Origin: Pachyseris speciosa
Taxonomy: Eukaryota > Cnidaria > Anthozoa > Scleractinia > Pachyseridae
Assembly: GCA_016490735.1 (NCBI GenBank)
Contig: JAEMWC010000218.1
Coordinates: forward strand, 432,501-496,500
DNA: 64,000 nucleotides
Reading direction: 5' to 3'
How positions within the stretch are numbered: position 1 is the first letter of the stretch; the number at the start of each line of letters is the position of its first letter. Made by a program: the position numbers and the translations under genes. The notes beneath the pieces were generated by a model. That model searched no databases, was not told where the DNA came from, and worked only from the letters and a program-made list of their open reading frames with translations. This document shows, one piece after another, positions 22,859 through 31,237 of this stretch.

Positions 22859-25800
22859 CTAGATTTTATAATGTCCATAAGCAAAGCTTGTCACGCCATT
22901 ATCATGAATATACCGCTTGTCGTCAAAGCAGCTGAGTGATACTTTATTTATCTCATAACTTCCAAGTTGATGGTTCTGACTTCTAATTGTTTTCATTCTA
23001 TGATGCATCTGTTTATTATCAAATAGTGTCTCTTTATAATTTTCATGTTTGATGTTATTCTTAATAATATTCTTACTAATACCTTTTGCTGTCTTCCCTC
23101 CTTTCTGATCATCTTTAATATAGCTATACATCTTCGATCTCAGTCCTACGAATTCACATATTGGGACTCCAGCAGTCTCATCTTTCATCTTACCAATTAC
23201 TTTTTTATTGGTCTTATCGGAGAATGGCGAGCTTTCAGGATAGTCACTGTTATCAAATTTATTTTTATCCTTCCAGAAATTTCTATAGATGTCATGGGTT
23301 CCAATTTCATAGGTCAAACTGTCTGTGTCTGTGAATAATAATTTTGCTTCATCTCCATATTTCTCTTTGATGTAGTTGTAATGGAAATCGTACATCAGTG
23401 TCTTGCTTAGATCCAAGATGCACATACCCACATATGCCGGCCTGTTCAGGGTGAGTGTTTCTTTTATGTTATGAACAGCTACCAAATTTTCATTGAAGAT
23501 TTTACTGCTAACATATGTCGGTTTAGCAGCCATTTTTAATAGTTTCTTTTCATCGGTGACTAATCTGACGTCTACTCGCTTTCTAAGGTTTTCCATCGTT
23601 TTGCCAAATACACTGTTATTCATCAGCTTGAAAAAGTCTTTCTCAAAAGCATTTTTAGCATTCTTACGTTTTTCAGTATTGAAATCAATATATTGCCTAA
23701 GCCACGCGGACTGATTGAATTCTAACACTCGATGGATTTTAGTTATTTTCAAACCGAGATCAGTATATAATTGGAGGTTCCTGTAATGGAGCACGTATTT
23801 TTCTTTGTTGCTTAATGTTGGTATCAGTTTATGTACCAGACCAGTTGATATTTTATATTTCTTCGCTATGTTTTTACAATAATCTGATAGCATGTCCCCA
23901 GTCACTTTGACCTTTTCCGGTGCCAGTGGATAGTCATTGTGAAGATCATGTAACTCTGGGGGGTATTCTAAATCAACTTCAAGAATCAAACCTTTGTTGC
24001 TGTCTTCTTTATAGAAAGCCAGGTCTAAATTATTGATCTGTTTTTGTGTCAACCATTTGAAACAACTGGTTGGTAAATATTGACTCATAGCCCAACCATA
24101 CAAATTATTAGCATCAAGATAAATGATGTATTTCGAGGGCGCCTTCTCGTCATACTCTTTCATGTATTTATTATTTGCTTTACCGTAACGGTTGGCTATA
24201 TAACTGATACCACCACGTAGGCCCTTTTCAATGAACTGGAACATATCAATGTCTGTCATCAATTCTAATTTTATGTCAGTCATTTTTAGCATGGCGTCCC
24301 AAGATAAACCGGGAGATGTGAAATAGTGACACGGGTCCAGTTTATAGTACTCAAGGCATGTTTTTCTGAAGTTTTCAAATACATCAGCCAGTAGGAGTAC
24401 ATCTGTTTTAAGGTACAGGTCATGATAATCACCCATGTTTTTCAAAGAGAATGTTTCCCACACTGTCTGAGCATGTGTGTAGTCTTCATCTGATATATGC
24501 GTATCACTCAGTATGCTATAGAATTCTTCTTTTGAGGGCAGCTTCTGATTGAATTGATCGAAACTGTCCATGTAGTCGTAAGGATAAACACCTTTCTGTG
24601 CCATCAGATTAAGATCCTTTCCCTTAAACTCTTGTGAGGTGTATTTTAAGGCTTCTCTAGGTAGATTGCCTACAAGTTTTTCCAAACTGGAGCTCATGAA
24701 CTGGAAACTATCAATGAAGGTCAAGTGGTTGCCAAGCATGAAAGCCATATACTTCTCCATGTTATTTGGGATAGCATTGATATTCATTTGACAGTCTTCA
24801 CCTTTCTTGTTTTTGTAAGTGTGCTTCTTAACAATAGCTCCAATCTCCTGCATAATAAAATGACTATCATAGCCTCTTAGATTGTGAAATATGACTGGTA
24901 TTTTTATTTCTTCTGGGTTCACTCTGAGTTTCAGATTACAATCTTGGTGAGCAGAACCTCTGTATTTACCAGTGATGTGACAATGATCTCGGACTCTAAT
25001 ATCCTTTTCAGTATATTTCTTATCACAGATGTGACAAACTTTGGCTTTTCGGAATTTCTCTTCATCATCTTTAGTCATTTTCAATGGTTTGTTAAAATTT
25101 TTTTTCACAACATTCTTGCAATATTTGACCTCCTCCAGCATAGCTTTCATGAATTTGTACACAGCCTTTCCACCCCTGTATATTACTGCTGGTTTGCTGT
25201 ATTTATCGTCATAGCAACAAACAACTTTATAGCCGTAGCCACAGTCAGTATGCTTCTGATAGGCTTCAGTATATGATTTATCACTGTTGGGTTGACAACC
25301 ATGTATTTTCTCAGTGATGGCCTCAAAGTCAGCATATATAACAAATGGTACCCGCTGTTGTTTATGAAAGTTGTTGAATTTCAGTATGTTGTTATCTTTG
25401 TTTGGCATTTTTATTGCCTGTGTGCCATTTACTTGCATGCAGTTGTCCTTGTGATTATTCAACACCCTTTCAGAGCTGAAGCATTGAAGACAGTGCATAC
25501 AAAAATGTTTTCTTTCTTTGTGCTTTGTTTGATTGTACATAAACTTATTGAAATCTTTGATCAGCACATAATGCTTGTTTTCATTTTCAGTTATTAGAAG
25601 CAGATTCAAGCAGTCTGTATATTTCTCTTTTGAAACAAAAATTGGATATGGCTGTCTATTCTCATAACCAAAAACATTGATGTTGATCTCATTTTGTTTC
25701 TCTATCTTGTTGTAATGCTTGGTTGCAACTGGGAATTCAATCCCTGTATAATCCAATTTTTCAATGTATTTTTTGTCAACTTTTTTAATCCTCTGTGGGT

Positions 25801-26665
25801 ATTTCTCTTGTGGGTTCAGGTGTCTGATGTGACACCATCGGAAGCATTCATTATCCTCATTTTTCAAGTTAATTAAACCCTTTGCACTGTTTCTGAGTTC
25901 ATTCGGTAGTTTAATGTATGAGGAGCCCTTCATTGGCGCATATTTCACAACATTGAGGTAATGGCTGTCAACAGATTCAATTGTCCAACCTGAACCTTCA
26001 GATACCCAAACTGCAATCTTATTCATTATTTGGTCTTTTGACAACTGTAGTGATTCAGTTACTTCCAGATTATTCACAATTGTTTGAGCTACACTGTTGA
26101 AATATGCGGTTTTGTATTCTATTTCTCCGTCAGTCATTTTTGCAAATGTTACCTTGAGTGTTTCAACAAATTTGAGACCTTTAATTTCATTCAACAATTT
26201 TATAATATTATATGCAACAGCCTTTCTTGTGTTTTGCAGTTGCGCAAGCGGGTCTTTGTTATTTTTTATACCGATTTCAAAAGATTTTGTGAAGCCCTTC
26301 AGAGCTTTCTCTGTTTGCTCTATCTTAGTCCTGGGTGTAGGTGTTGGTCTCTGAATCACCTGTTTGGTTCTGGGGGCTGGGATCGGTCTCTTTTTCAATT
26401 GTTCTATTTCTTCCAACCATTCTTTTGGTGGAGCTGGTAATCTTTTCCTCTCAAAATAATCAACCAATTCTTTCACAGTTGGTCTTTTCGTCCTTGGGGC
26501 GGGAATTGGTCTTGTTCTTGGTTTAGGTACAGGTTTTGTGTCATCAACTATAATAACTTTAGGCTTTTTCTGCTGCTTCAACAGCAATTCGATTAGCTTG
26601 GATTTGCTCAATTTTTTGAGACTTTTCTTGTCCATATTACTACTAGTTTCGATAATTTTTTCCAT
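22859..26665 (-). CDS. polB: protein-primed family B DNA polymerase
   Basis: Intact 1268-aa frame with ATG at 26665. Residues 45-112 carry four Pro-Arg-rich motifs (PVPKPRT, RPIPAPRTK twice, RPTPTPRTK). Residues 389-409 form a Cys/His finger (CMHCLQCF...HKDNC). Exonuclease motifs are ExoI YADFEA (D446, E448), ExoII FHNLRGYDSH (593-602) and ExoIII YLKTDVLLLADV (751-762). Between ExoI and ExoII lies an endonuclease VII/HNH-like zinc module (C544-x2-C547, DHCH 560-563, H573, C576-N577). Polymerase motifs are A LDANNLYGWAM (850-860), B KLMNNSVFGKTM (1013-1024) and C FTDTDSLTYE (1111-1120). It replicates the element from a terminal protein at the TIR ends (family knowledge). All catalytic residues seem present, so it may be functional. 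Confidence 0.95.
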   Translation of the reverse strand: MEKIIETSSNMDKKSLKKLSKSKLIELLLKQQKKPKVIIVDDTKPVPKPRTRPIPAPRTKRPTVKELVDYFERKRLPAPPKEWLEEIEQLKKRPIPAPRTKQVIQRPTPTPRTKIEQTEKALKGFTKSFEIGIKNNKDPLAQLQNTRKAVAYNIIKLLNEIKGLKFVETLKVTFAKMTDGEIEYKTAYFNSVAQTIVNNLEVTESLQLSKDQIMNKIAVWVSEGSGWTIESVDSHYLNVVKYAPMKGSSYIKLPNELRNSAKGLINLKNEDNECFRWCHIRHLNPQEKYPQRIKKVDKKYIEKLDYTGIEFPVATKHYNKIEKQNEININVFGYENRQPYPIFVSKEKYTDCLNLLLITENENKHYVLIKDFNKFMYNQTKHKERKHFCMHCLQCFSSERVLNNHKDNCMQVNGTQAIKMPNKDNNILKFNNFHKQQRVPFVIYADFEAITEKIHGCQPNSDKSYTEAYQKHTDCGYGYKVVCCYDDKYSKPAVIYRGGKAVYKFMKAMLEEVKYCKNVVKKNFNKPLKMTKDDEEKFRKAKVCHICDKKYTEKDIRVRDHCHITGKYRGSAHQDCNLKLRVNPEEIKIPVIFHNLRGYDSHFIMQEIGAIVKKHTYKNKKGEDCQMNINAIPNNMEKYMAFMLGNHLTFIDSFQFMSSSLEKLVGNLPREALKYTSQEFKGKDLNLMAQKGVYPYDYMDSFDQFNQKLPSKEEFYSILSDTHISDEDYTHAQTVWETFSLKNMGDYHDLYLKTDVLLLADVFENFRKTCLEYYKLDPCHYFTSPGLSWDAMLKMTDIKLELMTDIDMFQFIEKGLRGGISYIANRYGKANNKYMKEYDEKAPSKYIIYLDANNLYGWAMSQYLPTSCFKWLTQKQINNLDLAFYKEDSNKGLILEVDLEYPPELHDLHNDYPLAPEKVKVTGDMLSDYCKNIAKKYKISTGLVHKLIPTLSNKEKYVLHYRNLQLYTDLGLKITKIHRVLEFNQSAWLRQYIDFNTEKRKNAKNAFEKDFFKLMNNSVFGKTMENLRKRVDVRLVTDEKKLLKMAAKPTYVSSKIFNENLVAVHNIKETLTLNRPAYVGMCILDLSKTLMYDFHYNYIKEKYGDEAKLLFTDTDSLTYEIGTHDIYRNFWKDKNKFDNSDYPESSPFSDKTNKKVIGKMKDETAGVPICEFVGLRSKMYSYIKDDQKGGKTAKGISKNIIKNNIKHENYKETLFDNKQMHHRMKTIRSQNHQLGSYEINKVSLSCFDDKRYIHDNGVTSFAYGHYKI

Positions 26666-26769
26666 TTATAATATATCTATAGTTATTATTTCTTTAAAAC
26701 ATTTCCGTCTGCGTTTAAATATGGTTGAGAATTCAATTGATCCAATTACTGGATCCTTTTGAATTGTAA

Positions 26770-26967
26770 TTATTGAAGAATATTTTTTTGATGTTTTTTT
26801 GTTTTAATATGACAAGATTTTCCTGCCATTGTGTAGTTACGTCCTGTCTTACATATGTTACAGTACCATTCTTTATTTAGCATATAGGTAGTCTTGTGTT
26901 TTTTTCTTTCCTCATCACTGAGAACTCTAGGCCTTCCCCGACCTCTCTTGACATTTTGATTCTCCAT
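26770..26967 (-). CDS. AT-hook plus C2H2-like zinc-finger protein, 65 aa
   Basis: ATG at 26967. It opens with an AT-hook-like KRGRGRPRVL (residues 7-16). A zinc finger then spans C36-x2-C39-x13-H53-x5-H59, close to U1-type/C2H2 fingers. It lies just upstream of polB on the same strand. Its upstream sequence (TATAGATTATAT) resembles that before polB (TATAGATATATTATA) and lacks the TCTAA box of the virion genes. It is probably a DNA-binding regulator or replication accessory. Confidence 0.75.
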   Translation of the reverse strand: MENQNVKRGRGRPRVLSDEERKKHKTTYMLNKEWYCNICKTGRNYTMAGKSCHIKTKKHQKNILQ

Positions 26968-27000
26968 ATATAATCTATATATTTTTATTTTTATATCAAT

Positions 27001-27822
27001 TTAATTTTCTTTTAAATCTTTCCTTCGTGATAAGTATAATTTGCTTTCTTCTAAGTGTTTAGTTATTTCATGAATCAAGTCTTCGAAACAATTGCTCATG
27101 AGGTATTTGCATTTGTTTTTCTCATACATTAGCTTCATATTAGACTGTTTGTCTGACACTTTATACACACCTGTTGGGCTTTTAAATTCAAGACAAAGAG
27201 CATTGTATTTTCTAGTGGGATTCAACAGCATTAAATCACACTGTCCAGCCATATATCCTTTCTTATAACTTCTGATTCGCATGTTTGAGCTTATTTGATT
27301 TTCACCTAATCCCGCCACCATTAAAGCATCTTCATATTTTTTTCTGATGAATGATACAATCTTGCAGTGCAGATCATTTTCACTTTCAATCATCAGCATG
27401 TTATTACTTCTATCATTGAACTGATTGTAATACCCCTGTTTTCTGATTGATGGCAACACTTTAGATGTAACCCAATGTTTGAATTTTATGGCTTCTTGTT
27501 TTTTGGAAGACAGTATAAGGGAATAAAATCCTGATTCATTTATAAAAAAACATTTATAAGACTGTTTGACCTGATGGACACTTTCGGTCCCTCTGCTTCC
27601 GACCTGATGGACACTTTCGGTCCCTCTGCTATTCGTCATTATTTTGAGGTCTATCAAGATTTTATCATCAGGTACAACATAATTTCTAACCGCTCTTTGT
27701 GGATTTTTATAGTCAAGAATTTTGGCTATATCTCTTCCTCTGAACCAAACGTTATTTTTATCATCAACATAACAGTCTATTGACACATCTAATTCTTTGT
27801 TATCGTAGGAATATTTTTGCAT
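27001..27822 (-). CDS. Bro-N domain protein with VRR-NUC-like nuclease end
   Basis: ATG at 27822, 273 aa. Residues about 12-130 fit a Bro-N/anti-repressor domain (WFRGRDIAKILDYKNPQRAV, FFINESGFYSLIL, HWVTSKVLPSIRKQG). Residues about 175-250 fit a VRR-NUC-like PD-(D/E)xK nuclease: GQCDLMLLNP with D196, LEFKSPTG with E212-x-K214, and Gln 226 after. A ten-residue tandem duplication (SRGTESVHQV at 65-74 and 76-85) sits in the Bro-N domain and comes from a 33-bp DNA repeat. Bro-N proteins are DNA-binding viral regulators. Fusion to a Holliday-junction-type nuclease suggests a role in DNA processing. Confidence 0.8.
   Translation of the reverse strand: MQKYSYDNKELDVSIDCYVDDKNNVWFRGRDIAKILDYKNPQRAVRNYVVPDDKILIDLKIMTNSRGTESVHQVGSRGTESVHQVKQSYKCFFINESGFYSLILSSKKQEAIKFKHWVTSKVLPSIRKQGYYNQFNDRSNNMLMIESENDLHCKIVSFIRKKYEDALMVAGLGENQISSNMRIRSYKKGYMAGQCDLMLLNPTRKYNALCLEFKSPTGVYKVSDKQSNMKLMYEKNKCKYLMSNCFEDLIHEITKHLEESKLYLSRRKDLKEN
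27568..27633 (-). repeat. 33-bp tandem duplication inside Bro-N gene
   Basis: CTGATGGACACTTTCGGTCC occurs twice, 33 bp apart, and keeps the reading frame. It is a recent slippage or duplication within a loop of the Bro-N domain. Confidence 0.85.
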
Positions 27823-27972
27823 TTGTATATTATATTATAATAATTTATTTTTTTAATTCATTTTCGACCTTTGTTTAAATATAGTCAGGAATAATAATAT
27901 TCTTGGCTACATAATAGCAAATAACAGATATACTGCAGGGTCTACTCACATATATGTTAGATAATTTTCTCT

Positions 27973-28935
27973 TTATAATATGTCTTTTAAATCCTTGAAC
28001 GGGATCCAACTGTCAAATTCGTCACTGTAACCCTTCCACTTCACCAAAGCTTGTTTCTTCTTGTAATCTCTGCGAATGACTTTATCAATACGGAATACAT
28101 CCTGTCTGGCTTTCAATAATTCAGCTTCATAAAAACTCCCTTGTATTTCTTCATCGTTGAGATCTTTTAGTTTGTAAGTGACTGGATTAGTGTATTGGAT
28201 CTTATCAACTGTAAATACTTCTTCAGTCCAATTTGGTGTATAGCCCTTGTCGAACACATTCCGTTTATACTTGGATATTCGGACCTTGTCACCTATTTTA
28301 AATTTTGGTTTCTGTTTTAATGTTTTCATATCGCCATACAAATTGAAGTAAACAGTTCCTTCGTTCCTCTTATCAGATGCTTCAACGGGTGTCATCTTTG
28401 TGCTTGAATGTTTGGTATTATTATACTGTTTCACTAATTTTGGTAACATGTCTAAATACTGTGTATTACCTTGAACAGTGAACTGCTTCCACATTTTGGA
28501 TTTAATTGTCCTATTCCATCTTTCAACTACTGATGATTTCTCTTCATTCTCAGTTGAGTACATCTGTACACTATGTTTCTCTAGCAAGTCCTTCAAGTGT
28601 TTGTTGTAAAACTCTTTTCCCTTGTCGACCCATAAATACTGTGGTTTTCTACCTTCCTTGAATATTGATTTGAATGCTTCAGTGACAGATTCACCTTTCT
28701 TATCCTTCAATGGGACAATCCAACCATATTTGCTGAAGACATCAATAACCATAAGAAGATATCGATAACCTTTATTCCATTTACTGAACTGTTGCATTTC
28801 AACTAGATCACTTGCCCATATTTCATCAATTTTATTTACAATCACACGCCGCCGAGTGAAATTTCGTTTTATGGGTGCATGTAATTCATCAGCTAGTTTT
28901 TCTTGCCAGTTTTCTTCACTCGACGGCTTTTTCCG
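27973..28935 (-). CDS. retroviral-type integrase with chromodomain, likely expressed by -1 frameshift
   Basis: Continuous frame from an upstream TAG near 28984 to the stop at 27973, with no ATG before the catalytic core. The conserved N-terminal KLADELHAP-type segment (just after the frameshift site) is present but has no start codon. The core is a DDE fold: IWASDL, then LWVDKGKEF 61 residues later, then SSVVERWNRT 34 residues after that. The C-terminus is a chromodomain (VIRRDYKKKQALVKWKGYSD, then DSWIPF). The -1 frame entered at the A AAA AAC heptamer (28941-28935) joins this frame to the PLA2-like protein and would give a fusion of about 552 aa. Integrase inserts the element and leaves 6-bp duplications (family knowledge). 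Confidence 0.9.
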   Translation of the reverse strand, partial: RKKPSSEENWQEKLADELHAPIKRNFTRRRVIVNKIDEIWASDLVEMQQFSKWNKGYRYLLMVIDVFSKYGWIVPLKDKKGESVTEAFKSIFKEGRKPQYLWVDKGKEFYNKHLKDLLEKHSVQMYSTENEEKSSVVERWNRTIKSKMWKQFTVQGNTQYLDMLPKLVKQYNNTKHSSTKMTPVEASDKRNEGTVYFNLYGDMKTLKQKPKFKIGDKVRISKYKRNVFDKGYTPNWTEEVFTVDKIQYTNPVTYKLKDLNDEEIQGSFYEAELLKARQDVFRIDKVIRRDYKKKQALVKWKGYSDEFDSWIPFKDLKDIL

Positions 28936-28941
28936 TTTTTT
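28848..28941 (-). promoter_or_regulatory. programmed -1 ribosomal frameshift signal
   Basis: Read on the minus strand: heptamer A_AAA_AAC (28941-28935) in the zero frame of the PLA2-like gene (codons Ser-Lys-Asn). A 7-nt spacer follows (28934-28928). Then a 13-bp stem pairs 28927-28915 with 28860-28848, with one G-U pair and a 54-nt loop. The zero frame ends 40 nt downstream (TAG, 28895-28893). The -1 frame is the integrase. Heptamer, spacer and stem all match known -1 sites. No ATG serves the integrase. Confidence 0.7.
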
Positions 28942-29630
28942 GAAACACCGAGACCAAGTTTCTGTTTTTTGTCGATTAAGAATCTAGCTGTTTGACCCCA
29001 TTTTGGCATCTCACCATATGGTATTTGATCTAGTGACTCGACCATTGTTCTATCACAATCGCCTTTATTTTTTCCCATATCATAACAAATATCGTGGTAA
29101 GCTGCTATTTCATCCACCTTATTGTAAGGTTGTACATTCCATTTCAAGACCTCGCCAGTATTTGGATCATATTCCAACTGCTCATGCAATGGATTGTATG
29201 GTCCCATATACTTATACTTACTTGGAGTCCAACCTGCTTTTGGTTTAGGAAGCTTGCCAATTACCTTATGGATATCAATCGCGCCTCCCATTTTATTGAT
29301 TTTAGCTACCCATTTTTGTATATCTTCTGGTTTTGCATACATGATATCTCCAAGCAATGAGCCACCACGTGTATAATCAACTCCAGCAATATCTGTTTTA
29401 TACATTTTTTTCTTGTCAGAGCGTTTGGGTCTTATAGCAGTGCTCAATTGCATTAAGCCTTCTTTACCAACCTTTGTGATTGCAGGCTTTGCGAGGGAAA
29501 GTCCTTTGTCAATTAATTTCTTTTGCAGCTTTGGATTTCTCATTGCTTCAGAAGCATAATATCTTCCCATTTCTACACCTTTCTTCGCTAAATAAGGGAC
29601 TCCATGTTCCAAAAATCCTGTTAGTGCCAT
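28893..29630 (-). CDS. parvovirus-type phospholipase A2-like protein
   Basis: ATG at 29630, 245 aa. A helical, Lys-rich N-terminal half is followed by a PLA2 core: calcium loop YMGPYNPL (141-148), catalytic AYHDICYD (177-184, H179-D180) and KGDCDRTM (189-196). This is the arrangement of parvoviral VP1u phospholipases, used to breach endosomal membrane during entry. The tail is basic (KNGKSRRVKKTGKKN). It overlaps the integrase frame by 40 nt after a -1 slippery heptamer, so two products are expected, a short PLA2-like protein and a PLA2-integrase fusion. Confidence 0.8.
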   Translation of the reverse strand: MALTGFLEHGVPYLAKKGVEMGRYYASEAMRNPKLQKKLIDKGLSLAKPAITKVGKEGLMQLSTAIRPKRSDKKKMYKTDIAGVDYTRGGSLLGDIMYAKPEDIQKWVAKINKMGGAIDIHKVIGKLPKPKAGWTPSKYKYMGPYNPLHEQLEYDPNTGEVLKWNVQPYNKVDEIAAYHDICYDMGKNKGDCDRTMVESLDQIPYGEMPKWGQTARFLIDKKQKLGLGVSKNGKSRRVKKTGKKN

Positions 29631-29674
29631 ATCTGCAGCCGAATCTAGTATGCCCGCCCCTTCAGACGGGCTAA

Positions 29675-29833
29675 TTAGTTTCCCTTCCCTTTGACAAACT
29701 TAGTCTTAGTGATCCCACACTCAGCACATTTGCATTTCATCATAGTTCTTCCATTTTTAGTCTTCTGGTATGTTTCGCTTCCTGGTACACACTCAGTTTG
29801 CTTCTTCTGTTTCACACAATATGATTTTACCAT
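29675..29833 (-). CDS. 52-aa Cys-rich basic protein
   Basis: ATG 29833-29831, TAA 29677-29675. It has CVKQKK near the start and ends with CKCAECGITKTKF, giving a likely zinc knuckle of one N-terminal and several C-terminal Cys. Lys-rich. A TCTAA box lies 12 nt upstream. Similar small Cys/Lys proteins accompany capsid genes in other Polintons as I remember them. Role unknown, perhaps a core or DNA-binding protein. Confidence 0.7.
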   Translation of the reverse strand: MVKSYCVKQKKQTECVPGSETYQKTKNGRTMMKCKCAECGITKTKFVKGKGN

Positions 29834-29845
29834 TATACCATTAAG

Positions 29846-31042
29846 TTAGATATTTTTGAAGTAGTCTATGATGAATCTGTGATTGACTCTTGTGTCTCTT
29901 GGATCAAATTCAGCATTATGTATTGTATTAAGAATGGATCTGCCTTTTTGTCTCTCAAGAAGATAGTACAAACACCAATATCCACATAATACTGATTCCC
30001 TTTCTTGTATCTCATCACCAGAGTATTCAAGTTGTTTACCGCTTGCAGCTATATACATTTGAACTTCTGTTGGCATCATTAAACCGAAAGAGTCGAAGTA
30101 TTCACAGTATTTATCATTTTTGAAATTCCTATAACATACCCAGTGAGTACCAGGTCCAATTTTGGAATCAAGATTGACTATCCCACATTCATTGTTTTTT
30201 ATTTGTCTCGGCAGGTTGTCTCTTGAAAATACTCCTCTAAAATGTTTTATTCCAAGTTGTTTCACCCAATTGATTAAATCAAAGTTGGATAAGGGTTTAT
30301 TTACAAAATGGTTCCTAGTATGGGGATTGAATTGAATGGACTGTTTTTGCCTAGTAGAAGTCCTTTTCCTTTGGTTTTTCTTTTTTTTTTTCATTCCCAT
30401 GCCTATTGGGTTATCCCATGTACCAAAAACAGGAGGGGATTGCCATGGAATCATAGCATGTTTCCCACCACTTTTATTTTTTGCAATGGAATCTGGAACA
30501 TGAACTGGTAATGACCGTCTTGGACGGCTGCTTTCAACATGCAAACCTTTTCCAGTTAATTTTCTAATTGCTTCTATGGCTAAAGGAATACCAATGCTTG
30601 CAAGAATTGACGCAATCCCCCGTCCAGTCTGCGCTTTTGTGGGTCTGATAACAACATCACCACCAGACTGCAATTTGCTCATTATCTGTGATAGCTGTCC
30701 TTTTGTGAGCAAGTTACCTAAGCTCAGTAATTGAGGCAGATTATTATTAGGAATCATAAAACCACCTTTTTGTCCACTTCCTTTCTTGCTGCCAAATAAT
30801 TTGTCAATACCAAGACTGCCAAGTTGACTTATTGCACCTGTAGCCAACGCTGGGATAGCTTTTGATGCAGCTCTGGCAGCATAAGGCAGAAGTTTAGTTC
30901 CAAGTGAAAAAAGACTGGACCAAAGAGAGCCTCCTTCTTGGACTGATTTTCTGATCTGTGCTTTGGATATCTTTACATCAGCACCTGTTCCATTTCTCTG
31001 TGCTTTGGCTAATTTTTTTATCTGTGTTTTTGTCAACATCAT
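29846..31042 (-). CDS. pVI-like membrane-active region fused to adenain-type cysteine protease
   Basis: 398 aa. Residues 1-170 are amphipathic and Gly/Ala/Leu-rich (SLWSSLFSLGTKLLPYAARA, GRGIASILASIGIPLAIEAI), like capsid-interior membrane-active proteins. A Lys run (217-223) leads to the protease. Its catalytic triad is GTHWVCY (H300), YFDSFG (D317) and CGYWCLYYL (C357), with Gln 347 as oxyanion candidate. This is the adenovirus-type maturation protease (C5/Ulp1 fold). Having both in one frame is notable. The start ATG overlaps the stop of the 43-aa frame upstream (TGATG). Confidence 0.85.
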   Translation of the reverse strand: MMLTKTQIKKLAKAQRNGTGADVKISKAQIRKSVQEGGSLWSSLFSLGTKLLPYAARAASKAIPALATGAISQLGSLGIDKLFGSKKGSGQKGGFMIPNNNLPQLLSLGNLLTKGQLSQIMSKLQSGGDVVIRPTKAQTGRGIASILASIGIPLAIEAIRKLTGKGLHVESSRPRRSLPVHVPDSIAKNKSGGKHAMIPWQSPPVFGTWDNPIGMGMKKKKKNQRKRTSTRQKQSIQFNPHTRNHFVNKPLSNFDLINWVKQLGIKHFRGVFSRDNLPRQIKNNECGIVNLDSKIGPGTHWVCYRNFKNDKYCEYFDSFGLMMPTEVQMYIAASGKQLEYSGDEIQERESVLCGYWCLYYLLERQKGRSILNTIHNAEFDPRDTRVNHRFIIDYFKNI

Positions 31043-31170
31043 TTGATCACCTCCAGTGAGATCTCCAACTCAAGTCTCAATGTTACCGGTGAATTTGTTT
31101 GTATAGCTTTTGCAAGCCTTTCCTTCTGACTTCCTGAAAGTCTTACTCCATGAGGATGATAAGTAGTCAT
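31039..31170 (-). CDS. 43-aa leader ORF overlapping the pVI/protease start
   Basis: ATG at 31170, sequence beginning MTTYHPHGVRLSGSQKERLA and ending at TGA 31041-31039, which overlaps the two Met codons of the protease gene. The protein style (basic, helical) fits the N-terminus of the next gene. It is therefore either a coupled upstream gene using stop-restart translation, or the true N-terminus split by a -1 base change near 31058. Confidence 0.55.
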   Translation of the reverse strand: MTTYHPHGVRLSGSQKERLAKAIQTNSPVTLRLELEISLEVIK

Positions 31171-31237
31171 ATAATATATGTTTATACTAAATTATATTTA
31201 ATATAAAACAATCATTTAATTTATTTAATTATTTAAT

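Noticed and set aside
23045..26526. plus-strand ORFs across the polymerase gene
   Set aside because: Antisense shadows of the intact polB frame.
28848..28984. integrase starting at GTG or another non-ATG codon
   Set aside because: Such a start would drop the conserved N-terminal segment. Eukaryotic GTG starts are rare, and the frameshift signal explains the whole frame.
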